A stretch of DNA of 64,000 bases from an uncultured Alistipes sp. (lineage in GTDB: Bacteria; Bacteroidota; Bacteroidia; Bacteroidales; Rikenellaceae). The DNA lies in the NCBI GenBank assembly GCA_944321175.1, contig CALUKI010000018.1:1-64000 (forward strand). The letters run 5' to 3'. A program made the position numbers and the translations under genes. The notes beneath the pieces are model-generated. The model searched no databases, was not told the origin of the DNA, and saw only the letters and a list, made by a program, of their open reading frames with translations. Below are positions 25,391 through 34,279 of this stretch, one piece after another (within the stretch, counting starts at the first letter, position 1; the number at the start of each line of letters is the position of its first letter).

Positions 25391-26542
25391 CTACCCCTCC
25401 CTTGCCTCTCTCCGATCCGGTCGGCCGCTGACCAGTTCATCGAACTGTTGCATCGTGCGGACCGATGAAAACTGTTCGGCACGTTGCAGTCCCTGTTTCC
25501 GATAGTGATCCCGAAGCTGCGGATCGTCGAGCATGCGTTGCAACCCCTCATAGATCTCTTCGTCGGAGTGTCCCGTAACAATTCCGTATCGGTTATCCTC
25601 CAGAAACTCCTCGGCAGCCATCGTCCGCGTGGCGACAACCGGCGTACCGACAGCCATCGCCTCGCACAAGACCAGCGATGCCGCTTCGGAACGGGAGGTG
25701 CTGATGAAGACGTCGGAACTCTTCATGAAGGGATAGGGAGGTTTCCGAAAACCGAGGAACTCGACCATCTCCGTGACGTCGAGCTCTCTGCACAATTGTT
25801 TGAGCGGTTCTTCCAGAGCACCTGTTCCGACAATGCGGAAACGCACCTCGCGGCCGGCATCCTTGCACATGCGCGCCACACGGATCAGCCGGTCGTGGCA
25901 CTTCACCTCCGAAAGGCTCCCGACGGCCGTCACCACCGGAATCGCGTGCGCCGGAGCCGCATCGCCCGCCGCACGGCGGATCTGCTCCAGATCGATGACA
26001 TTGTAGATGCAGCATTTCGGAACAGGAACGTCGTAGAAACGTTCGAAGCTCTCCATCGTCAGCCGCGAACAGAAAACGATCCGATCCATGTGGCTGTACG
26101 CCGCGCGTTCGTCGTCATCCGTGCGAAAAACTCTGCGCGTCCAATGGAAGGCGGGCAGATCGCAGTGCACCCACGTAATATTACGATCGGCACGGTCGCG
26201 CACCAGGTCGTGAAACAGCAACGCATCGCCTTCGAGAAACGAAATGATGGCATCGTAATGTCCACGTATCTTCCACCGCGCACACAGCCGCAGCAACAGC
26301 CGGCTGCCCTGCCGACGGTAAAATTTCATCGACTTGCGGTGCGGGAAATTCCACTCGTGATCATACAGATGGAAGAGCCGCACCTGCGGAGGCACATCCT
26401 GCATGTAACAACCCGTGCGGAAGACCATGCAGAGCGAGACCTCATAACGCGCATAATCGAGGTGCTGCAACAGGTCGATCATAGCCTTTTCGGCACCGCC
26501 TCCGGCCAGCGAGTTGATCAGGAACAGAATCTTTTTTTTCAT
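25391..26542 (-). CDS. glycosyltransferase, GT4 family (GT-B fold)
   Basis: A 383-residue GT-B transferase. N-terminal ILFLINSLAGGGAEKAMIDLL is the classic glycine-rich acceptor-side start. The C-terminal domain has TAVGSLSEVKCHDRLI, RFRIVGTGALEEPL, FLGFRKPPYPFMKSSDVFIS and the nucleotide-sugar EX7E motif STSRSEAASLVLCEAMAVG. It probably adds one sugar of a surface polysaccharide on the cytoplasmic side of the membrane. Start MKKKILF at 26542; it follows the GT2 gene directly (TGA-to-ATG overlap of stop and start). Last gene of the three-gene operon. Confidence 0.87.
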   Translation of the reverse strand: MKKKILFLINSLAGGGAEKAMIDLLQHLDYARYEVSLCMVFRTGCYMQDVPPQVRLFHLYDHEWNFPHRKSMKFYRRQGSRLLLRLCARWKIRGHYDAIISFLEGDALLFHDLVRDRADRNITWVHCDLPAFHWTRRVFRTDDDERAAYSHMDRIVFCSRLTMESFERFYDVPVPKCCIYNVIDLEQIRRAAGDAAPAHAIPVVTAVGSLSEVKCHDRLIRVARMCKDAGREVRFRIVGTGALEEPLKQLCRELDVTEMVEFLGFRKPPYPFMKSSDVFISTSRSEAASLVLCEAMAVGTPVVATRTMAAEEFLEDNRYGIVTGHSDEEIYEGLQRMLDDPQLRDHYRKQGLQRAEQFSSVRTMQQFDELVSGRPDRREAREG

Positions 26543-26543
26543 C

Positions 26544-27530
26544 TCAGTGTCGATTGCGGAGAGCAAAATGAGTCAGGTAATAGAGCGGCCACAGACGGAC
26601 GATGCGCTGCAACTGTCCGCGTGTACGGCGTGTCAACGGCACGCTGTCCCGCAGCATCCGGGCCAATGCACGGCGCATCTCACGGTAGGGCGCGGCAAAC
26701 TCTCTGGGACGCACCTGTGCCGCCGCACACTTGAAATTCCACAGGCAGCTGCGTACCAGCCGTTCATAGATCGCCCCTTCGGCATCCGTACCGGCAAAGA
26801 GTGCATGGCTGCGCATGAATTCATAACGGTCGTAGTTGGCCAGAAAGAAATGATAATGCTTCAACGGGCTGAACGTATGGCAGATGCTTTCACCGTGCTG
26901 GACATAATGGTAACAGGGTTTTCCGACATGGACGACCCGACGGCATCGGGCAATCCAGTGGTGGACGGTCCTGTGGTCTTCAAAGAAGTAGTCGTCCGGA
27001 AATTGCCGCTCCCCGAAAAGCCGCCGGTCGAACAGTTTCGTCCACACGGCCGGGCTGAGCTTTTCAAGCAGCAATTCGCGCAAGGTCTCCTGAGGTGTCA
27101 GGAGTTGCGGAGCGACCTCCGAATCGGGAACCGTTTGCGGGGCCTCCTCCGCCTCGGAGATAAAATCGCAATAGGCCATCTCGGCGTCGCAGCGCTCGGC
27201 CGCATCCAGCAACCGCGCGAACATGTCGGGTTCGATGTAGTCGTCGCTATCGACAAAACCCACATATTTCGCCGAGGCAACGGCCAGCCCCGCATTACGC
27301 GCGCCCGACAGATCGGCATGAGCGAGATGCAACACCCGAATGCGCCCGTCCTCACGGGCATAAACGTCACACAGCTCCGCCGAACCGTCTGTCGAACCGT
27401 TCTCCGCCAATATGATCTCGATATCGGGCAACGTCTGCCGGCGGACAGATTCGACACAGCGGGCCAACCATTTCGCGGTGTTGTGCACCGGAACAATTAC
27501 ACTGACCCTAACGGTTGTTTCCGTTTTCAT
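26544..27530 (-). CDS. glycosyltransferase, GT2 family
   Basis: A 328-residue GT-A inverting transferase. VSVIVPVHNTAKWLARCVES, IILAENGSTDGS, LSGARNAGLAVA and the metal-binding VGFVDSDDYIE (DxD) are textbook GT2. The C-terminal half is basic and amphipathic and may contact the membrane. The start MKTETTVRVS at 27530 overlaps the upstream WbsX gene by 23 bp. Sugar donor unknown; context indicates capsule/O-antigen-like glycan. Confidence 0.87.
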   Translation of the reverse strand: MKTETTVRVSVIVPVHNTAKWLARCVESVRRQTLPDIEIILAENGSTDGSAELCDVYAREDGRIRVLHLAHADLSGARNAGLAVASAKYVGFVDSDDYIEPDMFARLLDAAERCDAEMAYCDFISEAEEAPQTVPDSEVAPQLLTPQETLRELLLEKLSPAVWTKLFDRRLFGERQFPDDYFFEDHRTVHHWIARCRRVVHVGKPCYHYVQHGESICHTFSPLKHYHFFLANYDRYEFMRSHALFAGTDAEGAIYERLVRSCLWNFKCAAAQVRPREFAAPYREMRRALARMLRDSVPLTRRTRGQLQRIVRLWPLYYLTHFALRNRH

Positions 27531-28617
27531 TATCGATGGCATCTTTCGTAGCTTCAAGATATTGCATACCCCACTTCAAGTCCGGCTCAAGGTGGTTCCC
27601 CTCGGCCCACTCGTTCCATGCGTTCACGAAGACGAAATTCTCTTCGGAGGAATAAGGTTTGAAACGCCGCAGAACCTCACGCAGCCAGGCCCCGTATTTC
27701 GCCGGCGTGGAATCGGGGAAGAGAAACATCCGCCGCTTGCGGCGGGCGGTATTGTCCCAGCAGGGCGTCACCGAAGGATAGCGTTTGTAATCGGGCGCCG
27801 GAGCATCCAGACTGTAACGCACATATCCGTCATACGACACGCATCGCATCTTGCGGTTGTCGCCCCACAGTTTGCGCAAGTGATAGAGCAGCCGCTGCGG
27901 CCAGGGCCGGTGCTCCCAGTACTCCGTCATGCGGGGTGTAAAGGGCTGGAACTCGATCGCCGCATCGAATCCGGCGGAGAGATGCTTCGCGCCTGCGGCA
28001 TCGAAACTCTCCACGCGGCAGAGATAGAGCTCCGTGCCGCGGGCCGCAGCCTCCTCGCGCCAGACAGCGATCGTGCGCCGCATGTCGGGGAACAACGCCG
28101 AACGGTAGACGGCAAAGACCGGTTTGCCATCGACCCGGATATACCGGGGATCGCAGAATACATGATCGAGCAGATAGCGGATGTGTGCACGATCATCCTC
28201 CTCGGAGTAATTCTGCCGGATAAGGATCTCCTTTTCTCCGCCGTCCCATGCACGGGTCCAGTTTTCATTGGCCCAGCAGAGCATGAAGGGGAAATCGGGC
28301 TTTCCCGATGCCAGCACCTCCTCCAGCGGGCGCTGCATCAGCTGATGTCCGTTGAACCAGTAGTGATAATAACAGAAGCCCGCCAGTCCGGCTTCGGCGG
28401 CCATTGCGGCCTGCTGTTCGCGCACCTCCGCCACCCGCAGGTCGTAGAACCCCAGATCGGCCGGCAGATGCGGCTGATAATGGCCTCGGAACAACGGTCG
28501 GGCTTTCGTCACATTGCGCCATTCGGTAAAGCCGCGTCCCCACCAGCGATCATTCTCCGGAAAAGGATGATATTGCGGCAGATAAAATGCTATGACACGT
28601 TTCTTCGGACCGTTCAT
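27508..28617 (-). CDS. WbsX-like glycoside hydrolase/transferase (GH99-like, PF14307)
   Basis: A 369-residue WbsX-family protein, first of the glycan operon. Signature blocks are VIAFYLPQYHPFPENDRWWG, GFTEWRNVTKARPLF, YQPHLPADLGFYDLR, GFCYYHYWFNG, LCWANENWTRAWDG and the C-terminal VNAWNEWAEGNHLEPD. These correspond to the GH99-like barrel often found in polysaccharide loci and sometimes fused to glycosyltransferases. Start taken at 28617 (MNGPKKRVIAFY). Catalytic role in glycan assembly is not established for the family. Confidence 0.87.
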   Translation of the reverse strand: MNGPKKRVIAFYLPQYHPFPENDRWWGRGFTEWRNVTKARPLFRGHYQPHLPADLGFYDLRVAEVREQQAAMAAEAGLAGFCYYHYWFNGHQLMQRPLEEVLASGKPDFPFMLCWANENWTRAWDGGEKEILIRQNYSEEDDRAHIRYLLDHVFCDPRYIRVDGKPVFAVYRSALFPDMRRTIAVWREEAAARGTELYLCRVESFDAAGAKHLSAGFDAAIEFQPFTPRMTEYWEHRPWPQRLLYHLRKLWGDNRKMRCVSYDGYVRYSLDAPAPDYKRYPSVTPCWDNTARRKRRMFLFPDSTPAKYGAWLREVLRRFKPYSSEENFVFVNAWNEWAEGNHLEPDLKWGMQYLEATKDAIDNENGNNR

Positions 28618-28873
28618 TTTTTCAAAATCGTTGTGACCTATTCGGGAGCTGCATTTGCCCTGTTCCTCCAGCCGTCTCTGTCCGCTTCGGGACCGTCTGC
28701 TGCAAAGCTGCACTCCCGAACAGGTTCTTTCCCGTTTTGCAGACAAAACCCATGCATCCCGCGCAGAGTGGAGTCCGGAGCAATCGAACACACAAAAATA
28801 GGAAATTATATCGGATTCCCCCGAAGAGGGAGCGAATAATTCATGACGAGGAACAGCGAATCGTATTTTTTAC

Positions 28874-28881
28874 TACTTTTG
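28874..28881 (+). promoter_or_regulatory. -7 box TACTTTTG for DUF486 gene
   Basis: TAnnTTTG match 26 bp before the ATG at 28908. Confidence 0.6.
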
Positions 28882-28907
28882 GGCCGCGAAAAAATGACGC
28901 ACGGCTC

Positions 28908-29273
28908 ATGTCGAGAGGATTCCTTACCATTCTGCTGCTCATCTGTTCCAATGCCTTCATGACGTTGGCATGGTACGGGCACATCGTCTTCAAGTCGAAA
29001 CTCGAAAGGGTTTCGCTGGCTCTGATCGTTCTGTTGAGCTGGGGTGTAGCCCTGTTCGAATACTGTTTTCAGGTTCCGGCCAACCGCATCGGCAGCGTCG
29101 AATACGGCGGGCCGTTCACGCTGTGGCAGTTGAAGGTGATCCAAGAGGTTATCACGCTTGTCGTATTCTCCTCTTTCGTGTTGTTCTTCGGGAAACAGGA
29201 GTCCTTGCACTGGAATCACATGGCGGGATTCTTCTGCCTTGTCATGGCCGTTTACTTTATCTTCCGGCCGTAA
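28908..29273 (+). CDS. DUF486 (DMT-like) small membrane protein
   Basis: A 121-residue protein with four predicted membrane helices (FLTILLLICSNAFMTLAWYG, LALIVLLSWGVALFEYCF, VITLVVFSSFVLFFG, AGFFCLVMAVYFIF) and the conserved PANRIG and FTLWQLKVIQEVITL stretches typical of DUF486, a relative of the drug/metabolite transporter superfamily. The family function is unknown. Start at 28908 (MSRGFLTILL) fits family length. Monocistronic; convergent with the displaced end of the BASS gene. Confidence 0.85.
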   Translation: MSRGFLTILLLICSNAFMTLAWYGHIVFKSKLERVSLALIVLLSWGVALFEYCFQVPANRIGSVEYGGPFTLWQLKVIQEVITLVVFSSFVLFFGKQESLHWNHMAGFFCLVMAVYFIFRP

Positions 29274-29410
29274 CATCCGATCAACACGGAGACGCGAAAC
29301 CTTCGGCAAACGACGTCTGCCATCGGGAAATCCGACGGCTCATCTTTTCTGCCCCCCCCCGCTTTTGTCTGCCGGCACCTGTTTCGGCCCGTTCTCTGCA
29401 ACTATTTCAT

Positions 29411-29451
29411 CAAAGCGACGTCCCGCCAAATTCCGGCGGGACGTCGCTTTG
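29411..29451. terminator. 17-bp perfect hairpin, original terminator of the BASS operon
   Basis: CAAAGCGACGTCCCGCC (29411-29427) and its exact complement (29435-29451) around a 7-nt loop. It lies 25 bp beyond the displaced BASS stop codon and also downstream of the convergent DUF486 gene. Confidence 0.75.
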
Positions 29452-29475
29452 CCGAATCCGTTTCCACGCTATACG

Positions 29476-29558
29476 CTATTTTCGAACGGAAACTTTTTCC
29501 CGCTCCTTCTCCTTGTCCTTGCGGTAGATCTGGTAGGAGTTCACGAAGTTCTGCCAGA
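29476..29558 (-). pseudogene. displaced original 3' end of the BASS transporter gene
   Basis: Read on the minus strand from the 20-bp repeat, this segment encodes WQNFVNSYQIYRKDKEKERE followed by KVSVRK and a TAG stop. The intact gene at 35025-35945 ends WQNFVNSYQIYKKDRETAKNQI. The first eleven residues are identical and the tail is diverged. The fragment has no start codon or upstream coding sequence and is GC-rich like the host. It is best explained as the original gene end, cut off by insertion of the island. Confidence 0.85.
29539..29558. repeat. left 20-bp direct repeat (attachment-site core)
   Basis: GTTCACGAAGTTCTGCCAGA, identical to 35076-35095. It encodes W-Q-N-F-V-N of the BASS protein on the minus strand. 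Confidence 0.85.
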
Positions 29559-29565
29559 TATTATT

Positions 29566-29601
29566 TACTTGCGTTTATATTCATCTGAATATTAGCAAGT
29601 A
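29566..29601. repeat. inverted repeat 8 bp inside the left island end
   Basis: TACTTGC (29566-29572) pairs with GCAAGTA (29595-29601), with an inner ATATTC/GAATAT stem and ATCT loop. It may be a recombinase or accessory-factor site, or the terminator of the helicase-HNH operon. Confidence 0.5.
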
Positions 29602-29699
29602 GAATAATTATTTCCTTGTGTCGGGTAACATAATTGCAACAAAATTACGGATAAAATTGAGCCGTCCGAAATATTTTAATTCTTGTCAATCTTTTTATT

Positions 29700-30833
29700 C
29701 TATTTGCCAATACACTCGTCGAATAACTCCTCCAAATACTCTTTGGGCATAAAACCGGTTTCTACCCTTTTATGTACGAATAAATTATCTTCGTACACAA
29801 CCTCTCCGAGCTGATACTCCAATTCATTTTCACTAAACTCATCCTTATTGAGATTTGCTACGGGAACAGGCATAGAATCTCCACCACTATAACTTCGCCA
29901 CACATATGCGGATTTAGTCATTACATATAGAGAATTTCGATCTTCCGAAAATCCATACTTGACAACCACATACTCCCGGTCTCCATTATCGTTTCGCCAA
30001 TAGACGGCATTTTCGGTTAGATTAGCGGCATAAGCAGTTAAAGGATCACCACTATATTCCTGCGGAGTACATGGGTATTCATTGGGCTTATCATTATAAA
30101 AATAGATTTCTTGGGCCGCTCCGGGTGTTAACGAGAGCATAACATTGGGTTTTCTTTGTCCCGGCTCAACGGGACGTTCATATGCTCGAGGCGGAATTTG
30201 GCCCCACCCGTTTAAGGAATCGGATTGCAACTTGTCAATTTCATCTATATTCGATGACTGACCGTCATTTTGCGAAATTGATTGCCGACCATATACCCAT
30301 TCGCCCAAAGCTCCTCCGGATGCTTGCTTGTCGCTTTCTGCCCATGCCAATAATCGCTCCTTGCTAACTTGAGCTTCTGCATCCGTAACGGTTCTCATCC
30401 AACTGAAATCGGGGGTAACATCGCTTTCTCTCAACAAAGATGGATTGGCCAAAAACGCTTCGATACTACCGCAACGCATAATGATACGTTTTCGTGTAAT
30501 CGGGTTATCGAGTGCGTTCTCCAATCGGGTAACCCATCGAAGATTGTCCGCGCGATTGTTGCGGCGATTCGTATCTATATGATCGACGACATGTTCTTTC
30601 GTCGGTTTCGGACCATGAAAGGCAGTAGCCACAATAATATGAACTCGAACAGAGGCTATTTCCATGTATCCATGTTTATCATTGGCCTTACCGAAAGTCC
30701 AGAAATTATCATATTTACGAGGCCGCTTACCATCACGCGGATGGCGAAAAACAGCTCCATTATCTCGAACAGAGTATTTTTCATTTTTATAAATACACTC
30801 TATTTCGTGCTTAAAATCATTAACATCAATCAT
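29700..30833 (-). CDS. HNH endonuclease-domain protein with long C-terminal extension
   Basis: A 377-residue protein. Residues about 12-60 resemble a NUMOD-like DNA-contact region (EKYSVRDNGAVFRH), followed by an HNH_3-type core: VHIIVATAFHG (65-73), HVVDHIDTNRRNNRADNLRW (81-100). The presumptive metal ligands are the HVVDHID histidines and the asparagines of RRNNRADN. The remaining 270 residues show no family I recognise (LSLTPGAAQEIYFYN, YVVVKYGFSEDRNSLYV). It starts 35 bp after the helicase stop, so the two are probably co-transcribed. Codon use is AT-rich. A homing endonuclease is possible, but pairing with a helicase favours a nuclease subunit of a defence module. Confidence 0.72.
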   Translation of the reverse strand: MIDVNDFKHEIECIYKNEKYSVRDNGAVFRHPRDGKRPRKYDNFWTFGKANDKHGYMEIASVRVHIIVATAFHGPKPTKEHVVDHIDTNRRNNRADNLRWVTRLENALDNPITRKRIIMRCGSIEAFLANPSLLRESDVTPDFSWMRTVTDAEAQVSKERLLAWAESDKQASGGALGEWVYGRQSISQNDGQSSNIDEIDKLQSDSLNGWGQIPPRAYERPVEPGQRKPNVMLSLTPGAAQEIYFYNDKPNEYPCTPQEYSGDPLTAYAANLTENAVYWRNDNGDREYVVVKYGFSEDRNSLYVMTKSAYVWRSYSGGDSMPVPVANLNKDEFSENELEYQLGEVVYEDNLFVHKRVETGFMPKEYLEELFDECIGK

Positions 30834-30868
30834 ATAAAACGACTAAATAATTTCAATACTCGAAAACT

Positions 30869-33865
30869 CTATGCACTTGCGATGACTCCTAACTTAATCA
30901 TCCTTGTTTCCCACAAATATGCTTCAGTGAGACTGAGTAATTTCAATTGTTCTATCGAAGCTACTTCTTTCGACAATCCGGGTTGAACTATATGAACTAT
31001 ATATTCGGTTTCATACAAACTTTTTACTTTTTCCCTGATTATTGAAAGTTGTTCTTCTGTTCCTAATTCGTATCTATTTTTAGGCCCTGAAGCCCCACGT
31101 CTTAACATTCGACCAATAATATGTTCTGGTCTGGTATGAAGCCAACTTACACACTTTTGCGCTTGCCCATTAACAGCATATAAATCGTTGATTCGAGCCC
31201 CGGGACGGTCCTCTTGAGAAAATTTCAAGTGAAACAATTCCACTTTGACTTTTTTATTAACATCATCAACTTCGATCGCGATAACATCCGCGATTTCCCC
31301 TGCATTGTCATCATCGAATATTATGTCGAAATTTTGTTCTTTAAGTTTCTGTATCACATGATATTGAATGCTCGTACTATCTTTCTCATTACCTTGTGAT
31401 TCATTTTTAATATTTACACCTGCCCAATCCCAAACTTGAATCTTCTCTCGATCAAATAATACATCCTCATTTCTATATTCGGCCAAATATTGGCCTTGTA
31501 AAGTAGTTCCATCAACAAACCGGACAGTAGGGAAATAGCGGTCTTTACACAGGAATTCAGATAATGATAAGGTACTACGCCCTATGTTAATGCAAAGAGG
31601 TATTGAAACATTATCTATTAATACATTTCCATTTATAATTTTATAGGTATAATGGGATTCAAAAGCATCGCTTCTTACGATAAAATTTAACACTCCATCC
31701 ACCTGATTATCTGAAAGTAAAATATCTACAGAAATCAAAGGTTTCATATTTTCTTCATTTGTTCCTATGTAGATATTTTTTTCAAGTTCACCGATTATAT
31801 TTTCTGGCCATTCGATGGAAATTGCACGTTCGTTTGGTATAGTATCAACAGAAACATATTTCGTTGCATGTTGCATGACCATTTCATCATTAATAGATGA
31901 ATCTAAAATTTTCGCACCGATTGAATCGCACCATTTCGTAAATTCATTTATATTGTTTATTCTTCGAGACCACACTCGTCCTCTATATGAACATCCAACT
32001 GATGTTTCCTCGCCATTTTCATAGCCAGTAACAAATATGTTCGACTTAATTTTATTTTTCTGTTGAGCTTCAGTTAATACCTTTTCAATATCTGAACCTG
32101 CATGCATTGTAAAACTTCGGAGGGTATTTAAAGCATCTTTTAAGCCTACATTGGTTACTTTTATGCGGTACATATGCCCCAAACACCTAAATATACTCGT
32201 TGCATCCACTATTTTTGCTGTTTCGTCTGTAACCGCTTTGGCTAAATCTTCGAAAAGAGAACCATTATCCGAACAATTAATAAATAATAACTTTTGTTGG
32301 ACATTACGATATATGATATAGAGAGTCCAGTGCATTTCGAATAAGTCTTCAATCTTTCCGAAAGCAACCTTATCTTTTTTACCTGCAACTATTACAATTG
32401 TGTTTCCCTGCTGATTGGTGTCATAATATACTTTTTCATATTGCTCTATAGCTGTTAGCCCTTTTACATATCTTTCAGGATGCCATTCTTGTTCATTAAT
32501 TTTATAAACGACAGCACTCAGAGCGGGTAAAAGGTTTTGAATTGGTAATTCTTCTGGAAACTTCTCAAATCCTTGTATAAATTCTCGCAATGAAATTTGA
32601 TTATCAATTCTTCCTTCACTTAAAAAAGGTAATAACCGATTCCAATCAGCATCGGATGCATATAGGTGCTCGATTTCTTTTTGTGCATCAATATCTGCTA
32701 TATTCACAATTATTGAAGCGCACCCTAAAGAATCATCCATACTTGTTCTTGTAAAACGTCCAATTAATTGCAAAGTTGTAGGCAAGCTTTTTTTGATATC
32801 ATGAAAAGCTGCAATTTTCAGTTTCGGCATATCGAAGCCTTCCCCAAACATATCAACGCATACAATAATCTTACATTCACCGGCAATTATTTTTGCCTTT
32901 ATCTCTGATATTGACCTTGTAGATAAATGTGAGTGTATAGACAATGGATTATATTCCGGGAACGAATCAGCATAGATTTTTTGAATGATCTCGGCTCTTG
33001 CAATACTATTCACTCTTGCCATGAGGACATGGTCATATCCATTTTCGATATCCAATCTTAATTGTTCGATAGCCTTGTTTGCTATTATTTGATCGGATTG
33101 CTTGGAATTCCACTCAATAATTGGAATATAATTTATTGGCTTGAAATATCCTTCATCTTGCGCTTTTCGTAAAGGATAATTGAATATTATTTTACCTCCT
33201 ATAGGTTTGTCGTCATTTCGAAATGGCGTTGCAGTAAACTGGAGAATCTTCGTATTTTTAAAAGAATCTTTTACAATCGACCATGATCTTGCTGGGGTGT
33301 GATGTGCTTCATCCACGAACAAATGAGAACATTGGTTTGCGATTGCCACTTGTATAGGTTTAGACAAACTACCAATGATGCTAATTGTCGTAACCACAAC
33401 ATTGCATTGCTCCATAAAAGCAATGGCTTCTTCTGCAGAACATGGACGATGCGACATTACTCCAACAATCGGTTTCAAGACTGTTTCTTTGATTAAGCCG
33501 AATTGAGAGTTGCTCAATAATCCCAATGATGCTACTTTATCAGATATTTGTGTTCTTAACGCATCCGTCGGAACAATAATCATTGTCTTGCTACATGTCG
33601 CTGCTATCAACAACGATAGCATAACTTCTGTTTTACCTGTTCCGGTAGGCATCACGACAGTCGCTGGATCTGACGAAATTTCCCAATGTGACAGAACTGC
33701 ATAAACAGCTCCGATTTGAGGAGACCTCAAGCCTTTGATATTTCTGGTTATATCCTCTTTTTTTAAGAATATTCCGTCTTTCCACGTATCCAAAATCTGG
33801 TTTGTTGTTCTTCCTCCAACCACCGGATTACTATCTAATATTCTACCAATAGCCGCCATAATCAT
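30869..33865 (-). CDS. SF2 (DEAH) helicase with possible C-terminal nuclease-like domain
   Basis: A 998-residue ResIII/type-I-restriction-like SF2 helicase. The Q-motif region is LRSPQIGAVYAV (46-57), Walker A MPTGTGKTE (72-80), DEAH in LFVDEAHHT (185-188), motif III FTATPFRND (210-218), motif V VDMFGEGFDMPKL (337-349), and motif VI QLIGRFTRTS (366-375). Residues 400-850 have no named family. Near 858-883, IADVIAIEVDD ... VELFHLKFS gives D860, E876 and K881, reminiscent of a PD-(D/E)XK core but with non-canonical spacing. Start MIMAAIG at 33865 (or the ATG at 33859). Strongly AT-rich. DNA restriction or anti-phage function is inference from architecture and island context. Confidence 0.82.
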   Translation of the reverse strand: MIMAAIGRILDSNPVVGGRTTNQILDTWKDGIFLKKEDITRNIKGLRSPQIGAVYAVLSHWEISSDPATVVMPTGTGKTEVMLSLLIAATCSKTMIIVPTDALRTQISDKVASLGLLSNSQFGLIKETVLKPIVGVMSHRPCSAEEAIAFMEQCNVVVTTISIIGSLSKPIQVAIANQCSHLFVDEAHHTPARSWSIVKDSFKNTKILQFTATPFRNDDKPIGGKIIFNYPLRKAQDEGYFKPINYIPIIEWNSKQSDQIIANKAIEQLRLDIENGYDHVLMARVNSIARAEIIQKIYADSFPEYNPLSIHSHLSTRSISEIKAKIIAGECKIIVCVDMFGEGFDMPKLKIAAFHDIKKSLPTTLQLIGRFTRTSMDDSLGCASIIVNIADIDAQKEIEHLYASDADWNRLLPFLSEGRIDNQISLREFIQGFEKFPEELPIQNLLPALSAVVYKINEQEWHPERYVKGLTAIEQYEKVYYDTNQQGNTIVIVAGKKDKVAFGKIEDLFEMHWTLYIIYRNVQQKLLFINCSDNGSLFEDLAKAVTDETAKIVDATSIFRCLGHMYRIKVTNVGLKDALNTLRSFTMHAGSDIEKVLTEAQQKNKIKSNIFVTGYENGEETSVGCSYRGRVWSRRINNINEFTKWCDSIGAKILDSSINDEMVMQHATKYVSVDTIPNERAISIEWPENIIGELEKNIYIGTNEENMKPLISVDILLSDNQVDGVLNFIVRSDAFESHYTYKIINGNVLIDNVSIPLCINIGRSTLSLSEFLCKDRYFPTVRFVDGTTLQGQYLAEYRNEDVLFDREKIQVWDWAGVNIKNESQGNEKDSTSIQYHVIQKLKEQNFDIIFDDDNAGEIADVIAIEVDDVNKKVKVELFHLKFSQEDRPGARINDLYAVNGQAQKCVSWLHTRPEHIIGRMLRRGASGPKNRYELGTEEQLSIIREKVKSLYETEYIVHIVQPGLSKEVASIEQLKLLSLTEAYLWETRMIKLGVIASA

Positions 33866-33933
33866 AAAGTTTTAATGTATGATCTTCCCTATTATTATAT
33901 GTAGACTTCATTACCAGCCAAAGTAACGGCTAT

Positions 33934-33941
33934 CAAAATTA
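33934..33941 (-). promoter_or_regulatory. candidate -7 box TAATTTTG for the helicase-HNH operon
   Basis: Minus-strand TAATTTTG lies 68 bp upstream of the helicase start, in an AT-rich stretch where chance matches are likely. Confidence 0.4.
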
Positions 33942-34015
33942 ATGATTTTGAATCAAGTAACCATAAAAATACAACACAAACTCGCATATTTTACTAAATT
34001 TCAAGAATAATTAGC

Positions 34016-34023
34016 TACATTTG
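34016..34023 (+). promoter_or_regulatory. -7 box TACATTTG upstream of structured element
   Basis: TAnnTTTG on the plus strand, about 60 bp before the nested stem-loop at 34084-34201. It would place that element in the transcript leading to the small lipoprotein gene. Confidence 0.5.
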
Positions 34024-34083
34024 TAATTGGATTGAGTTCGCTCGTTCCAGACATATTGAGAAGAAGCGTTATGCTTATCTTGT

Positions 34084-34201
34084 AACTTGAAAACGTAGGA
34101 AATTTTCAATTAGATGCAAGGATGGCATAGTGGTTCTCACGCTTTAGCGTGGGCTGCTATCACTACATCTGCATCTATGGGTTTCCTACGACCTTCAAGT
34201 T
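34084..34201 (+). ncRNA. candidate structured RNA / nested inverted-repeat element
   Basis: Four nested stems: AACTTGA...CGTAGGAAA (34084-34102) with TTTCCTACG...TCAAGTT (34182-34201); TAGATGCA (34111-34118) with TGCATCTA (34170-34177); TAGTG (34128-34132) with CACTA (34161-34165); and a terminal CACGC-TTTA-GCGTG hairpin (34136-34153). Total 118 nt with no ORF. It lies between a promoter-like box and the lipoprotein ATG at 34280. It could be a leader RNA, a stand-alone RNA, or a MITE/REP-like DNA element. Orientation is set by the promoter and is provisional. Confidence 0.5.
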
Positions 34202-34279
34202 AAGACGTGGCATTGCAGTTCCACACTTCGTGTTACTATTAATATCCTTGTGGCAGCTGGAGGATGAAAATATTTCATT

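Larger units (their letters stand above)
29274..29699. other. junction region: host terminator, displaced gene tail, island left end
   Basis: No complete gene. It contains a strong hairpin (29411-29451), the 26-codon displaced tail of the BASS gene (29476-29558), the left 20-bp repeat, and an inverted repeat just inside the island (29566-29601). Base composition changes sharply to AT-rich after about 29558. Confidence 0.7.

Noticed and set aside
29500-29558. independent small gene at the DUF486 3' side
   Set aside because: It has no start codon and matches the C-terminus of the BASS protein, so it is a displaced gene end.
30869-33865. Hachiman HamB or type I restriction R subunit
   Set aside because: No HamA-type partner, methyltransferase or specificity subunit is present; only the generic SF2 core is shared.
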